This document shows positions 34,986-47,345 of a stretch of 64,000 nt of DNA, one piece after another; within the stretch, counting starts at the first letter, position 1, and each line of letters begins with the position of its first letter. The notes under the pieces are model-generated. The model saw only the letters and a program-made list of their open reading frames with translations. It did not search any database and was not told the DNA's origin. Position numbers and translations under genes: made by a program. Origin of the DNA: Phaeosaccion multiseriatum (Eukaryota; Ochrophyta, other classes); the NCBI GenBank assembly GCA_965112735.1, contig OZ218955.1, forward strand, positions 1,054,001 to 1,118,000. The letters are read 5' to 3'.

Positions 34986-37900
34986 TCAGGATATTTCCGG
35001 GAAGATTCTCAGGGGGTGCGCTTCCGTGTTGAAGGTGTACTTCATGAGGTCAATCGGGTGGTCGGGGTCCTGAGGCCAGGGCGGAGGGAGAGACAGGGCG
35101 AGAGGGATACAAAGGGAGTGAGAGGGAGGAGAGAGAGAGAGAGAGAGGGAGAAGGACAGAGAGAAAAGAGAGAAGGGGAGAAAGAAAGAGCAAGGGGAGA
35201 GAGAAGAGAGAGAGGGATGAGGAGAAGAGAGGAAGAAGGGAGGGGAGAGAGAGAAAGAGAGGAAGAGAAAGGAAGGAAGTCAGAGAAAGATACGATAGGG
35301 AGACAGTGTGGAAGCAAATACAAAAGTCCGTCCGCCTTCCCAGCAAGGCTCCCTCTCTCACACACACATCACACACACACAACACACACACACACGCACA
35401 TACGTAAACGCACACACGTAAAAGCACACAACTACACTCACTGCCAGAGGCCCAAGTACACTCACTACCAGATGCCCAACGTGACTTACTTGGATGAGGT
35501 AGAGGTACTTGAGAGTCTCTCCGAGGAAGAAGCTCTCCATACGGTCGTCAGGGGAGCGGTTGGGATTGTTCACGTCGGGGAAGGCACCTGGGGGAGGGCG
35601 CGAGGGAGGGAGGGAGTGAGTGAGTGAGTGAGTGAGTGATTGAGTGAGTGGGTGAGTGAGTGAGTGAGTGAAGTGATTGAGCGAGTGAGTGGGTGAGTGA
35701 GTGAGTGAGTGAAGTGATTGAGCGTGTGAGTGAGTGAGCGAGTGAGTGAGCGAGTGAGTGAGTGAGTGAGTGAAGTGATTTGAGCGAGTGAGTGGGTGAG
35801 CGTGAGTGAGTGAATGAGTGAGTTTGAGTGCAAGCGGAAAGAGAAGGAAGAGCTCTATCCCCTCCCCTCCCCTCCCCTCCCTTCCCAAACCCCTCCCCTC
35901 CTCCCCTCTCCTCCCCCTTCCCCTCCTCACCATACGCCGTCTTGGTTCTGCAGTGCTTTTCAATGGCCTGAAATATCTCCCAACTCCACTCCCTATAAAT
36001 CGGGTCCCCAGTGAGTTGATGCAATATGAACAAGGACTCCGCCGTCTCGGGACGAAGTATGTAGAAGCCGCCGCTCTTGGGCACGGTGATGTCCGCCCCC
36101 TTGGAAAACTGCACCCACTCGGGGCTCAGGCCCTTGAGGGAGGGAGGAGGGAGATAAAGAGAGGGCGGAGGGGAGGGGAGAGGAGGGTAGGGGAGGGGAG
36201 GGGAGGGGTGGATGAGGATTAGGTCAAGGATGGGGATTAGGTTGTAGGTCAAGCGGGCAAAAGACTGGCGTGAGAAAACGGACGAGAGGTACAAACTCGT
36301 ACAGTTTCAAATAATGGACCTCATCCCATACCCCTCCCCTCCCCTGCCCTCCCCTCACTCACCGTCTTCTGCCTCGCGTACATCTGGTAGCAGGTGTACG
36401 CCAACGCTTTTCCCATCCTCATATCCCTCTCCTTCCTCTCGGGATCGGCTGTGGTTACCGACCCAAGTGCCAGGCTGTGTGTGCGTGTAGGTGGGTCATG
36501 ACGGATGGCAGTGGATGGCGAGGCTTAGGGTTTCCTACTCATCTGAAACTGAAACTTTGAGCCCCGATAGGGTTTAGGGTCTGTGGAACTGGGACGATAT
36601 GCCCCGTACGCCTCCAACCTACATGCCCCATACACCTCCAACCATTATTCCCCATATACCTCAACCCATACGTCATGTGCCCCATACACGTCCAACCATT
36701 ATTCCCCATATACCTCAACCCATACGTCATGTGCCCCATACACCTCCAACCATTATGCCCCATATACTTCAACCCATACGTCTTGTGAACCATACACCTC
36801 CAACCATTATTCCCCATATACCTTAACCCATACGTCTTGTGCACCATACACCTCCAACCATTATGCCCCATATACCTCAACCCATACGTCATGTGCCCCA
36901 TACACCTCCAACCATTATTCCCCATATACCTCAACCCATACGGCATGTGCCCCATACACCTCCAACCATTATGCCCCATATACCTTAACCCATACGTCTT
37001 GTGCCCCATACACCTCCAACCATTATGCCCCATATACTTCAACCCATACGTCTTGTGCCCCATACACCTCCAACCATTATGCCCCATATACTTCAACCCA
37101 TACGTCTTGTGCCCCATGCACCTCCAACCATTATGCCCCATATACCTCAAACCATACGTCTTGTGCCCCATACACCTCCAACTGACCTGCCCGCCATGAA
37201 GCACACGAGATGGTCCATCTTGGGGTTGATGGTACGTCCGTTCCAGTCAGCGATAAAGGACATGCCCTGGGGGGTGGGTGGAGGCAGAGAGGAGATGGAA
37301 GTGGGCGGGTGGATGGATCGATGGTAGAGGGTGGATGAAGGCGCGGATGGGTGGATGGGTGAGTGTGCGTCGCCATTTTCTTGTCACTTTCTTATGAGAG
37401 TTAACGAAGGTCTTCCTCCCCCCCCTCCCTCCCTCTCACTCCCTCTCCCTCCCTCCCTCCCTCCCTCCCTCCCTCCCTCCCTCCCTCCCTCCCTCCCTCC
37501 CTCCCTCCCTCCCTCCCTCCCTCCATCCTGTAACGGGAGGCGACTTAGCTTACCGATGGCGACGACTGTTGCCATAGGATGTTGGCCACCCCATCAATGG
37601 CACGGTCATACATTTGCCTGTGCACGCACGCGCGTACGCATGAGCATTGTGTTTCGTGTGTAGATAAGAGAGAGACAAAGGGGGGGCGGGGGGAGGGATG
37701 GTTCATGGCGAGAAATTGAAAGTTGGTGATACGGGTGGGCTGTATCACCAACTACTGCGGCAAAGCATTCCCTGTACAAAGCACAAACCCAGTGGACAAT
37801 GAACAAAGCGCCCCACTCAAAGCCAAAAAACACGTAGAGAGAGAGAGAGGTGTATGATACGGTATCTCTCTCATCAACGCATGCAAGACATAAAACCTAA

Positions 37901-40900
37901 AGACACTCCGTCAGAGACACATGCAGGTAGTCTCACAGCCACACATACACACACACACACACGACGCAGCAAAGCTACTCCGTCAAAGACATATACAGCC
38001 ACACTCACAGCCACACACACACACACAAACGCGAACGCACACACGTACACCGCACATGCACACACGCAACCAAACACAACCAAACTGACCTGTACGTGGT
38101 CTCCTGCCTCCCCCCCTGGAGCCAAACCTTAAGTAAGTACTCGTAAAAGGAGTCTCCTAAGGCTCCGAAGGTCACCTGAGGAGGATGGTAGTGGATGAAG
38201 AGGGGGGGGTGGAGGGGAGGAGGAGGAGGAGGAGGAGGAGGAGGAGGAGGAGGCGGAGAAGGAGGAGGAGGAGGGAAGCGACACATGAACGCAAATGGTG
38301 AAAGGTAAGCGAAGCCCACAACTCTCTTTCTCTCTCTCACCTTTTCTCTATTTCTCCCTATCTATCCCTCTCTCTGTCCGTCCTGTCCTCTCTCCCCCTC
38401 CCTCCAAGCTGGCTCCCTCTCCTTTCCTCCTTCTCTCTCCCTCCCTGCCTCCCTCTCTCTCTCTCTCTTGCCTGCCCTCCTTACCGTCGTGGTTGTAAAC
38501 TTGGCGGTCTGTGGGCTAATGTAGATGGGGTACAGCCCGTCCTTCACACCGGGCATCTTGGACAGCACATCGAACACTTTATTCGCGGCTTTGGCGTACT
38601 TGGGCTCTCCAGTGGCCTGGCTCAGGTACCTTCGGGGGGGAGGGAGGGAGGGGATGGCAGTGGATGGGAGTGGATGGGAGGGGGGGAGAGAGAAGAGAGG
38701 TAGCAGAGAGAGAGAGGGGGGGGGTGGAGGGTGGGAGAGAGAGAAAGAGGAAGAGGGAAGGGGAGACAGAGAGAGAGGGCAGAAGAGAGAGTGGAAGGAG
38801 GGAGGGGGGGAGGAGAGGGAGGGATGGAGGGGGAGAAGGAGAGGAGGAAAGGAGAGAGAGGTTGGAAGGCGAAACTGAGGGGGTATGCCCACAGAATAAG
38901 TTGGCACCCACAAGCAAGTTAGTCATCAATTCGGAGTCCCATGGTACGGGTACAAACCTGAACTCCAACTGCAGGGTGCCTAGTTCGGACAGAATGGAGC
39001 TCCCCCCCGTCCAGCCCGTTTGGGCACCGGCCCCAGACCCCAAGTTCACAAAGCTGCTGGGAATGCCTGGAGTTGGGATGGAATGGGATGGCAGTGGATG
39101 GGGTGAGATAGGGTGTGCAGGTCAGTAGGACGGGATGGCAGTGGATGGGATGGGATGAGATGAGCAGCGGAAGAGAGAGAGAGAGGACAAGAGTCAGGAA
39201 CTCACATCACTTACTAACTCTACCCCCCGCTCCCCCGCTCCCCCGCTCCCCCCCCCGCTCCCCCGCTCCCTCCCTCCCTCCCTCCCTCCCTCCCTCCCTC
39301 CCTCCCTCCCTCCCTCCCTCCCTCCCTCGCTCGCTCGCTCGCTCCCCCGCCCCTCCCCTCCCCTCCTCCTATCTCCTTCCTTACCCGTGGGTGTGTTGAA
39401 GGCCGGGAAGAGCCTGTCACCAATGTCTGTTGCCTTGGTGAGAAAGACCTTGTCCCCCGACAGGTCATATGCCGACAGCAGCCCTCCGAACTCTCGAATT
39501 GTCGTCTCGAACACACTCACCTTGCCTGTGACGAGTTGACCAATGAGTGAGTGTGTGTTTGTATTGTGTGTTGTGTGTTGTGTGGGTGTGTGTGTTGTGT
39601 GTGTATTGTGTGTGTGTGAGTGTGTCCGGGAGCATTGGCGGGAGTGGAAGGGCGCCAATCAATTGAACAATAAGGGAAACCCAAACGAAAACAAGGGAGG
39701 ATAGTATCACCAACTGCTGCTGTCACTCCCTCTCTCTCCCTCTCTGTCCCTCTCTCCCCACTAACCTGTGTGGCTGAAAGTGAGGTGATCCCTGACCCAA
39801 TCTCTGGCCTCCCAAAACTCATCTTTCAACCCCATAAGCCACAGAGTGTCCAGAGAGTCGACAAGCGTTACTCCCATACCCCCCCAATTGTCTTGCCTAG
39901 GCAGGTAGGTGGCGGTGGTTAGTTCGAGAGGAGGAGAAGGGAAAGGAGGAGGAGGAGGAGGAGGAGGAAGAGTAAGTAAGTGAGCCATGCGACTTCTTCC
40001 TCGGGGTGAGGAGGCCTCCCTCCTTCCGTCCCTCCCTCTCTTTCACTCACCCTCCCTTCCTCCCTCCTTCCCTCCCTCCCTCCCTCCCTCCCTCCCTCCC
40101 TCCCTCCCTGCCTCCCTGCCTCCCTCCCTCCCTCTCACCCTCCCTCCCTGCCTCCCTGCCTCCCTGCCTCCCTCCCTCCCTCCCTCCCTCTCACTCACCC
40201 TCTGTTGCTCTGAGGCTTGACTTCATCTTTGCCCCATGCAAACTGTTTATATCCCGTCCACGCGTGCTTCATAGAGTCCCTCACCGCTGCTGCTCGTATC
40301 CGACCCTGTTCGTCGCTCTGTGTGCGCATTTCCTCAGTAATCTCGCGGTCAGAGGTACCATCGATCACGGCCCTGTCCACCTGGAAGGCGGGGTGGGAGG
40401 AGAGGGAGGAGGAGGAGGAAGAGGAGAAGGAGGAGGAGATGAGGGCGAGAAGAGGAAAGAAAGAAAGAAAGAAAGAAGAAGCAGAAGAAGAAGAAGAAGA
40501 AGAAGAAGAAGAAGAAGAAGAAGAAGAAGAAGAAGAAGAAGAAGAAGAAGAAGAAGAACTTACTATAAGATCTAGCTTTACAAGACGGGACTCACTGTGA
40601 CAAAAGAGGTTACCAAGGGGGACTTAGTGTGACATCTAGATGAGCAAGGAGGACTTACAGTAACATCTAGCTTAGCAAGCAGAACTTAGTGTAACATCTA
40701 GCTTAGCAAGGGAGGGGGAGAAGCAACTTTACTCACTCACTCACTCACTCACCTCAACGAACTTTGTCCCCAGGCCGAAGCTCGACGTCTCATACTTGGC
40801 CGCCACCCCCCTTCCTCCACAATCCACCCCTACCCCCTCCTTGCCAGTGAAGTCATCAAGGCCATAGGCTGCCAGCACCGACCCCGCCACCGCCGAGAGA

Positions 40901-41525
40901 GCATTGCTCTGCAGCACAGAGCTCAGGGGGGCGAATTCAGAGGTGGTGTGGAGGAGGAGCAGCTGTGTAGTGGGGTGTGTGTGTTCGGCACAAAGGAGAA
41001 GGAGGGGGGGGGAGAGAGAAGGGTGAGCCGGGTCGATGGGGGTACGGAATAAGAGAGAGAGAGAGAGGAGAGAGAGGAGAGAGAGGAGAGAGAGAGAAGT
41101 TAGAGGAGAGAGAGAGGAGAGAGAGAAGAGGGAGAGAAAGAGGAGAGAGAAGAGAGAGAGAGAGAGGAGAGAGAGAGAGGAGGGAAGGCGACGGAGAGAG
41201 AGAGAGAGAGAGGAGAGAGAGAAGAGAGAAAGAAACAAAGAGAGAGAGGTAAGGGAGAGAGAAGAGAGGCACCTACCTGCTCATCCGACAGGCTTTGATC
41301 GAAGAAGATGGCGCTGCTAATGTTGCCCGCGAAGGGGTAGTCTTGGGACGGAAAGGACCCTACGTGCATAGCCTCGGAGCTGCCTGCCACGCGATTGCCT
41401 GAGTGGGTGTATTATGTCAATGGGTGGGTGGGTGGATGGGTGCGTGGGTGGGTTGCGTGTGTGTGGGGGGGAGGGGAGAGGCCAGGGCCACACATAACAA
41501 ACAAAACAAAGACACACACACACAC

Positions 41526-41569
<44 letters not shown>

Positions 41570-43931
41570 CCACACAAAGGTGGGTATGGAAGAGCAAGCC
41601 ATGCTCACCCCTCAGTCCCTCCCTCGGCCCTCAGCCGCTCGAGTCCCTCCGTCAGGCCTTTCCTTGTCTTGTCCCTCCTCACCTGCTGCGAAGTTCACCT
41701 CCTTCCCATCGAGATAGATGCGTGCGCCGTCGCTGCCCATGGTGGCCCCCACACTCACCCAGCGATCGGTGGGCACCTTCTCCTCAGAGTGGAGCTGCAT
41801 GTGTCGTGAGTGATATGCGGGTATATGGGGGTCATATGGGTGAGTGGGTCAGATTAGTCCTTGATTGGATCAGATCAGTCCAAGTCAGTCCAGTTGGTGC
41901 TTCCCCCCCCCCCCCCCTCCCACCGGTCCGAGAGTCATGAAACTGGAGCTGCAAAACTGACCTTCCTACACCCGTTCTGGCCATCGCCCCACTCCAGCCA
42001 TAGCTGACGGTCCGCCGCCTCCCACCCGTTGACGTACACCGCATAGCCCAGTTGGCTGCCGGAACACCCCAGCATCTGTGATTTGCAGTGATGGATACAC
42101 AGAAGCGGCAGCAGCAGTTGGTGGTAAACAGCAGCAGCAGCAGCAGCAGCAGCAGATGGTTAATTGAGCTGAATTGAACTGAGCTAAACGGGACTGAACT
42201 CCCTTTCTCCCTCTCTTCCTCCCCCCCTTCCCTCCCTCCCTCCCTCCCTCCCTCCCTCCCTCCCTCCCTCCCTCCCTCCCTCCCTCCCTCCCTCCCCCCT
42301 CCCCTATCCACCTTGTTCCCAAACACCGTTTTCATGTGGTGCTGAGTGTCGCTCCCTTCGAGGTAGATCCAGGCAAAGGCCGTGAGCTCTGGCGCTTCGT
42401 CCAGAGGAACAGAAACAGCAAGGTAGGTGCCCTCTGTGACTCGCAGGCTTCGCTTTCGGTCGATTTGAGAGACTGCATGGGTGGTCAAGGTTGGGATGAT
42501 GGGGTTTGGGTCGCGATAGCAGTTGATGGGAGGGGGTTGTGGTGGCGGGGTAAGAGAACGAGACGACCATCCCCAAAAGACAGAAAGAGAAAGGGAAAGG
42601 GCTTTATGTGATAGGAAAGTAAAAGGCTGGGGAGCGAGGTTTCCAAGATGGGCCGGCCCTCTCCCTCCCCTCCCTCCCCTCCCTCCCCTCCCTCCCTCGC
42701 TCCCTCCCTCCCTCCACTCCTTCCCTCCCCTCCCTCGTTCCCTCCCTCCCTCCCTCCCTCACTCCCTCCCTCATTCCCTCCCTCCCCCTCTCCGCTCCCT
42801 CCCTCCCTTCCCTCCCTCATTCCCTCCCTCCTCTCCCTCCTCTCCCTCCCTCCCCTCCCTCCCCTCCCTCATTCCCTCCCTCCTCTCCCTCCCTCCCTCC
42901 CTGCCCCCCTCCTTCCCCGCTTGCCTGCCCACACCCGCAACGAATCAATCACTCCCCACCCTACATACCCCAACACGAGCCCACCTGAATGAATCACCAC
43001 ATGTTCCCCTCCGGACAGGCCCACGTTGTCCTTTGCTACTGTATCACCAACTGCTGCTGCCTTCGTGGCTGTTGGGGGTGGGGCAGGCAGATGTAGGGCT
43101 ACCGCAGGCGCTGGACGTGAAGCTATGTCTCCTCCTCCTCCTCCTCCTGCTCCGCTTAATGTATCACCAACTGCTGGCAGTCCCGCTGCTGCTGCTTCAG
43201 CATGACTTGGAGGATAGGTTGATGCGGGCTTTCGCTGCTGCTGCTGTTGTTGCAGGGGGGGGGCTGCCTCCCTAGTTTGTCTATTAAAATGTACTCCTCC
43301 TACTGCTGCTGCTGCGTCGGGCCGAAGAGAGGGCGGGGAAAGAAGAGCAATGGGTTAGGGTTCGGGTGGTGGTGGGGAAGGGGGGGGGTAAGGGAGCGAG
43401 CAAGTAGCCCTCACCACATCTATAGCGCATATTCCATCCTTCACCCTTCCCTACAGGCTGCATTCCTGTCCCTACAGCATCAGCAGCCGAGGCAGGCAGA
43501 TACCGTAGACCCACACCACCCCCGGCCAACCCATGGCATACTTTGACGACTTCACCACAAGCACCTTAACCTAGCACCTTAACCTAGCACCTTCATTCGT
43601 CTCCTCCTCTCTCTCTCTCTCTCTCTCTCTCCCTGCAAGCTCTCCTCTCACCTCCTTCGGGCGAGTTTGATACGAAGCTGTTGCCCAAGAAGATGCCGGC
43701 GAAGAACACCACTACAACGACAGGAGTGAGCAGAAGGATCATAGGACACCGAAGCAGTCTAGAGCCGCCAGGGCTTCTGTCTCCGGACGAGAGGTGCCGC
43801 CGCCGGGACGCTCTCCTCCCTCCTCCTCCCCCTCCTCCTCCTGCTGCTGCTGCTCCTGCCCACATCTTGCTCCTTCCGCTCCCTGTCCTGCTAGTGCTGC
43901 TGTAAAGCGGTAGGTCCCGATGGTTCCCCAT
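34986..43931 (-). CDS. Membrane-anchored LamG-like / GH47 alpha-1,2-mannosidase
   Basis: Class I mannosidase trimming N-glycans in ER or Golgi. Eighteen exons (minus): 43931-43652, 42472-42312, 42075-41962, 41794-41683, 41398-41277, 40962-40753, 40380-40199, 39896-39766, 39525-39385, 39066-38958, 38629-38485, 38175-38090, 37617-37554, 37266-37187, 36474-36363, 36132-35931, 35587-35490, 35069-34986; all phases match, 810 residues. A basic tail precedes a signal anchor at residues 64-83 (type II). Residues about 95-275 are LamG-like ([28 protein letters not shown]). GH47 follows from about 333: [38 protein letters not shown] with its paired Cys in [33 protein letters not shown], and the Ca-binding Thr in FNTEAHP. 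The LamG-like fusion is unusual; ER versus Golgi is not decided. Confidence 0.95.
35605..35825. repeat. GTGA tetranucleotide microsatellite
   Basis: Degenerate (GAGT)n of about 220 bp on the acceptor side of a mannosidase intron (pyrimidine-rich on the sense strand). Confidence 0.85.
36604..37186. repeat. 54-bp minisatellite filling a mannosidase intron
   Basis: TACACCTCCA and close variants recur at 36631, 36685, 36739, 36793, 36847, 36901, 36955, 37009, 37063, 37117 and 37171, exactly 54 bp apart: eleven copies. The unit also holds CCCCATATACCTCAACCC and ACGTCTTGTGCC. The array stops at the donor of the exon ending at 37187. Confidence 0.95.
37422..37524. repeat. CTCC tetranucleotide microsatellite
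   Basis: About 100 bp of (CTCC)n just inside the mannosidase donor at 37553; on the sense strand it is (GGGA)n. Confidence 0.9.
37721..37753. repeat. Palindromic pair of the dispersed motif
   Basis: AGTTGGTGATAC (37721-37732) and GTATCACCAACT (37742-37753) are a perfect 12-bp inverted repeat with a 9-bp loop. This is the only place where the two orientations face each other. It is in a mannosidase intron. Confidence 0.85.
40480..40558. repeat. AAG trinucleotide microsatellite
   Basis: About 75 bp of (AAG)n in a mannosidase intron, followed by a degenerate minisatellite (ACTTAGTGTAACATCTAG) to about 40710. Confidence 0.9.
42228..42297. repeat. CTCC microsatellite at a mannosidase donor
   Basis: About 70 bp of (CTCC)n, (GGGA)n on the sense strand, starting about 15 bp inside the intron after the exon ending at 42312. 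Confidence 0.9.
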
Positions 43932-44327
43932 GATCTTCCCTTTTTCTTTTGCCTTTCTTCCCCCTCCACTGTGCGACGTTATACCTCGCGGGTCTAAAAG
44001 TAAAAAAGCGTATGGGCATTCTTGTCCGAAGGCGTTCTTTGATGTAATAGTGATTAGGGGTCAGGAAAAAAGAGAGAGAGAGAACAGGAAGTAATCGGAG
44101 TGCAACAAGACAATCTTTGGTGGCACTGCACTACGCCGATCGCCTTCTAGGTGTCTTGGAGGTGAGTGTCCTCTCTTTTACTTTTTTTGCGACGGCAGAC
44201 CACTAATGCATTCAAGCCCCCCCCCCCCCCCCCCCCACGCGCGTTTCTGACACCACTCCTCAGCTGTATAACCGTGCGGCTTTCTCCCTGGGGCCTCGCC
44301 ACCTAACGTGTGTTTTGCTGGAATCGC
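43932..44327. other. Divergent intergenic, mannosidase side
   Basis: No gene. It holds the mannosidase upstream region and a poly-C run at 44218-44236. Confidence 0.55.
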
Positions 44328-44501
44328 CCCCTGACGGGATTCTGAGGGGCGGTGCACAGAGCGAATCAGGAAAGGGGAATCCGCCCTGCAGAGGGCATCA
44401 GAATCCGGAATCCGCCCTGCAGAGGCCACCAGAATCCGGAATCCGCCCTGCAGAGGCCATCAGAATCCGGAACCCCCTTTCCCTCAGAATCCCGTCAGGG
44501 G
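44328..44501. repeat. 174-bp element with 21-bp perfect terminal inverted repeats and three 31-bp units
   Basis: 44328-44348 (begins CCCCTGACGGGATTC) is the exact complement of 44481-44501. Inside are three 31-bp tandem units (44376, 44407, 44438) containing GGAATCCGCCCTGCAGAGGC. It resembles a small MITE-like element and shares CCCCTGAC with 3437-3565. Confidence 0.7.
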
Positions 44502-44568
44502 CCGACTCGATGTCGACACTACATTTCGATCTCCTCCTCTCTTGTCCGTTCACTGCTCTCTTAGGTCC

Positions 44569-44675
44569 ATGTAGCTAATATGACGCTTTCCCACAACTCG
44601 TGCAAGTTCGTCACCAGTCTCTAGGAGAGAGATAGCACAACACGGCAATGTGGGAAAGCGTCATATTAGCTACAT
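44569..44675. repeat. 107-bp element with 27-bp perfect terminal inverted repeats
   Basis: 44569-44595 (begins ATGTAGCTAATATGACG) is the exact reverse complement of 44649-44675. The 53-bp interior has no coding capacity. It lies 67 bp from the preceding element. Confidence 0.75.
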
Positions 44676-45271
44676 AGCACCTATGAGAGAAGTGAACGGA
44701 TTGGGAGAAGTGCCCAGAGATCGATATCTAGTGTCGACATCGATTTATCTCAACAAAATGACTTGTGGCCGCGTGGTGTCCTGTGCTCCTGTGTGCCGTC
44801 GTGTGCCGCGGCTGACCGCCGATCACACCGAGCAGATAACAAGATAACGGTTATCTTGATAACATCCTTTGTTGTATGGGGGGGATACCTTGGGACGGAG
44901 CCACCTCCCTCCCGGACAGAGGCAAGTAGTAGTGTAGGACGATAGGAAATGAGGTCACGCGCGCACGCACGCACACGCACACGCAGGCACACACGCAAGC
45001 ACACACACACACACAGTAGCACCGCGCGCGCTCTTCCTGTTCCTCTTCGTCATCGCTCCAGCTCTCCTACCAGATGGTGAGCCCCTCTAGGAGTACACGG
45101 TGGTGCGGTTGCACATGGGGAGGTGCAGCGTTGGTTGTAACGGATTAGGAAGAGTCGGTGGGAGGCGGTAGTCCAAACACAAATGGCGGAAGTAGTTGGT
45201 TATATGGGGTGGTCCTCAAACGGGTCATGTCCCCCAATATAGATAATTATTCGCTACGACATCGGGACTGA
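44676..45271. other. HSF upstream region
   Basis: It contains a short CA/CG tract (44960-45015) and no gene. The HSF promoter should be here; I see no clear TATA box. Confidence 0.5.
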
Positions 45272-46582
45272 ATGGGGTTCCCAGGGAAGCTTGCGCAGAT
45301 CCTGAAGGTGGAGCCCACCTCCCTCATCCGGTGGTCGGACGATGGAGTGGCTGTCATTGTGGAGGACCGGGAGGCGTTTGCGAGCATCGTGCTCCCCAAG
45401 TGAGTTTTTTTTTTTTTTTTTTTTTTCTGTTTAATTCTCCCCACAAGCCTCGCCGCACGCGCCGAGCTCCCTTCGAAACCTTCCCTTTCCCCACCCACCC
45501 GCCTCTCCTACCCCTCACCTGACTCTCTCTTTTGTTCTCTGTTGCTTCTCTTCCTCGCGCAGATACTTTAAACACAATCACTTTACGTCGTTCACCAAGC
45601 AGCTCAATCTGTACGGCTTCTACCTCGAGTGCAGGGGCCCCCACAGAGGTGCTTACACGCACCCGCTCTTCCAGAGGGATAGGCCGGAGAGCTTGAAGGA
45701 TATGTGTCGCATCAAGGGGCAGCAGCTGCACGGCGCGGGCGGAATTGGAATGGCCGGCATTTTACGGGGAAGGAAGCGGGCCCGTCGGTCTCGAGGAGGA
45801 GGAAAAGGGGAAGGACAAGCAGAGGAAGATGACCGGAGCGGGGGGAAGAGGGAGCCAGGTCAAGAGCTGCCGGTGCATATGCAAGAGTATTTCCGGTACC
45901 AGCCCCCCCCGCCCAGCGCCGACACCCCCCCCAACCACCACCAGCAGCAGCAGCAGCAGAACTCCTTGTATCTGCCCCTGATGCTGCCACCGTCGACAGC
46001 ACAGGCACAGCAGATGATGCATCCCGTGCCGTTTATGGCGAGGCAACAACAACTTGCGCACCTCTACTTTGCTCACCACCACCACAACCATCAGCAGCAG
46101 CAGCTGCAGCTCCTGCAGCAGCTCCGGTATCAACAGCAGCAGCAACAGCAGCAACCGCAGCACCAGCGGTACCAGCAGCTCCAACTTCAAGAGCAGCACG
46201 CTCACTATCGTCACCAGCAGCTCTACCCTGGCCAACAGCAGCAGCCCCTCAGCGTTGGTTATTGGCCCCCCACCATGAACCCTACTGGGTCTGGGCATCT
46301 CGCAACAACCACAGCAGCAGCAGCAGCAGCAGCCGCAGCAGCAGACGGAGGCGGCAGAGGAACGTCTGGGACGATGGCAGCGGCGATGGGCAATGCTTCG
46401 TACCCCCCCCTTCCTTTCCTTCCTCCTCCTCCTCCTCCTCCTCCTCCTACGGAGGGATACCTGGTCCAACGAGCTCCTCTATCCGCATACGCCGCCTCTG
46501 TAAATCTCGCAGCAGGGTACACTCCTCAGCGAGAGCATCGGCAAGAGCAGTGCCAGCAGCAAGGGTCGGAGGGAGTGGCAGC

Positions 46583-46615
<33 letters not shown>

Positions 46616-46901
46616 TTCGCCCTCTCTTCCGTCCATGAGGGAAGAGCATAAGGGGCGGCTGGAGCACAAGTTCAAGAAGCCATCGCACAGGCAACAAAAG
46701 CGGCAGCAGCAGTTGGGGATACAGCAGCAGCAACCGCAACAGCAGCAGCAACCGCAACATGAGCCATCGAAGCAGCAGCAGCAACAGCAGCAGTTGGTGA
46801 TACAGCAGCAACGCGTGGCCTCGTTGTCGTCTTCCCCTTGCACCAGCGACGACTCAAGCTCGTCCTCCGCGGACGAAGAGGCGCCGGAAGAAGTGTGGTG
46901 C

Positions 46902-46938
<37 letters not shown>

Positions 46939-47345
46939 TCATTCGAAGCTGGGACTATGTGGTTCCGGTGTACTCGGATCCGATGGGGGAGGCATCCTCC
47001 CAAGCCGGCAGTGGTGGTAACGGCTGTAACGGCTCGGACGATAGCAGCAGGGGCAGTGAGGTTTGCAGAAGAAACAGCGACGGCAGCATGAGCAGTAGCA
47101 CCGCCAGCAGAAGCAGTAGCAGCAGTGGTGGCAGCAGCGATGGCGAGACCGATGGTGTGAAGGGCGATGGTGGTCCTGGCCACACAATCGCACCAGGCAA
47201 ATCTTGGTTAAGCAGCACCAGCACCGCCGCAGCAGGAGAGGAAGGGGATCGAGGGGGGGGGCGAGAACGAGTGCGGTTCGCAGATGAAGAGTGCGTGAAT
47301 GAAGGTAACGTTCAAAGGGGAGTACGTACCGGGGTCGTGTGGTAG
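45272..47345 (+). CDS. Heat-shock transcription factor (HSF-type DNA-binding domain)
   Basis: Binds heat-shock elements in the nucleus. Exons 45272-45399 and 45563-47345 join in phase 2: 636 residues. ATG 45272 is directly preceded by an in-frame TGA. The N-terminal domain is clear: FPGKLAQIL, SLIRWSDDGVAVIV, FASIVLPK, then across the intron YFKHNHFTSFTKQLNLYGFY and AYTHPLFQRDRPESL. The domain starts almost at residue 1, slightly short, so an upstream exon is possible. The remainder is Gln, Ala, Ser and His low complexity with no clear hydrophobic heptad oligomerisation region. QLGIQQ (about 46702) and QLVIQQ (46793-46806) come from the same DNA motif as in the RWP-RK gene. The intron begins with a long poly-T run. 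Confidence 0.92.

Noticed and set aside
36583-37185. 200-codon open frame of Tyr/Thr/Ser repeats (both strands open)
   Set aside because: The frame arises from the 54-bp minisatellite, whose period is a multiple of three; it lies between mannosidase exons.
36583-37186. CRISPR-like array from regular 54-bp spacing
   Set aside because: The whole unit is repeated with no unique spacers, and the DNA is an intron of a nuclear gene.
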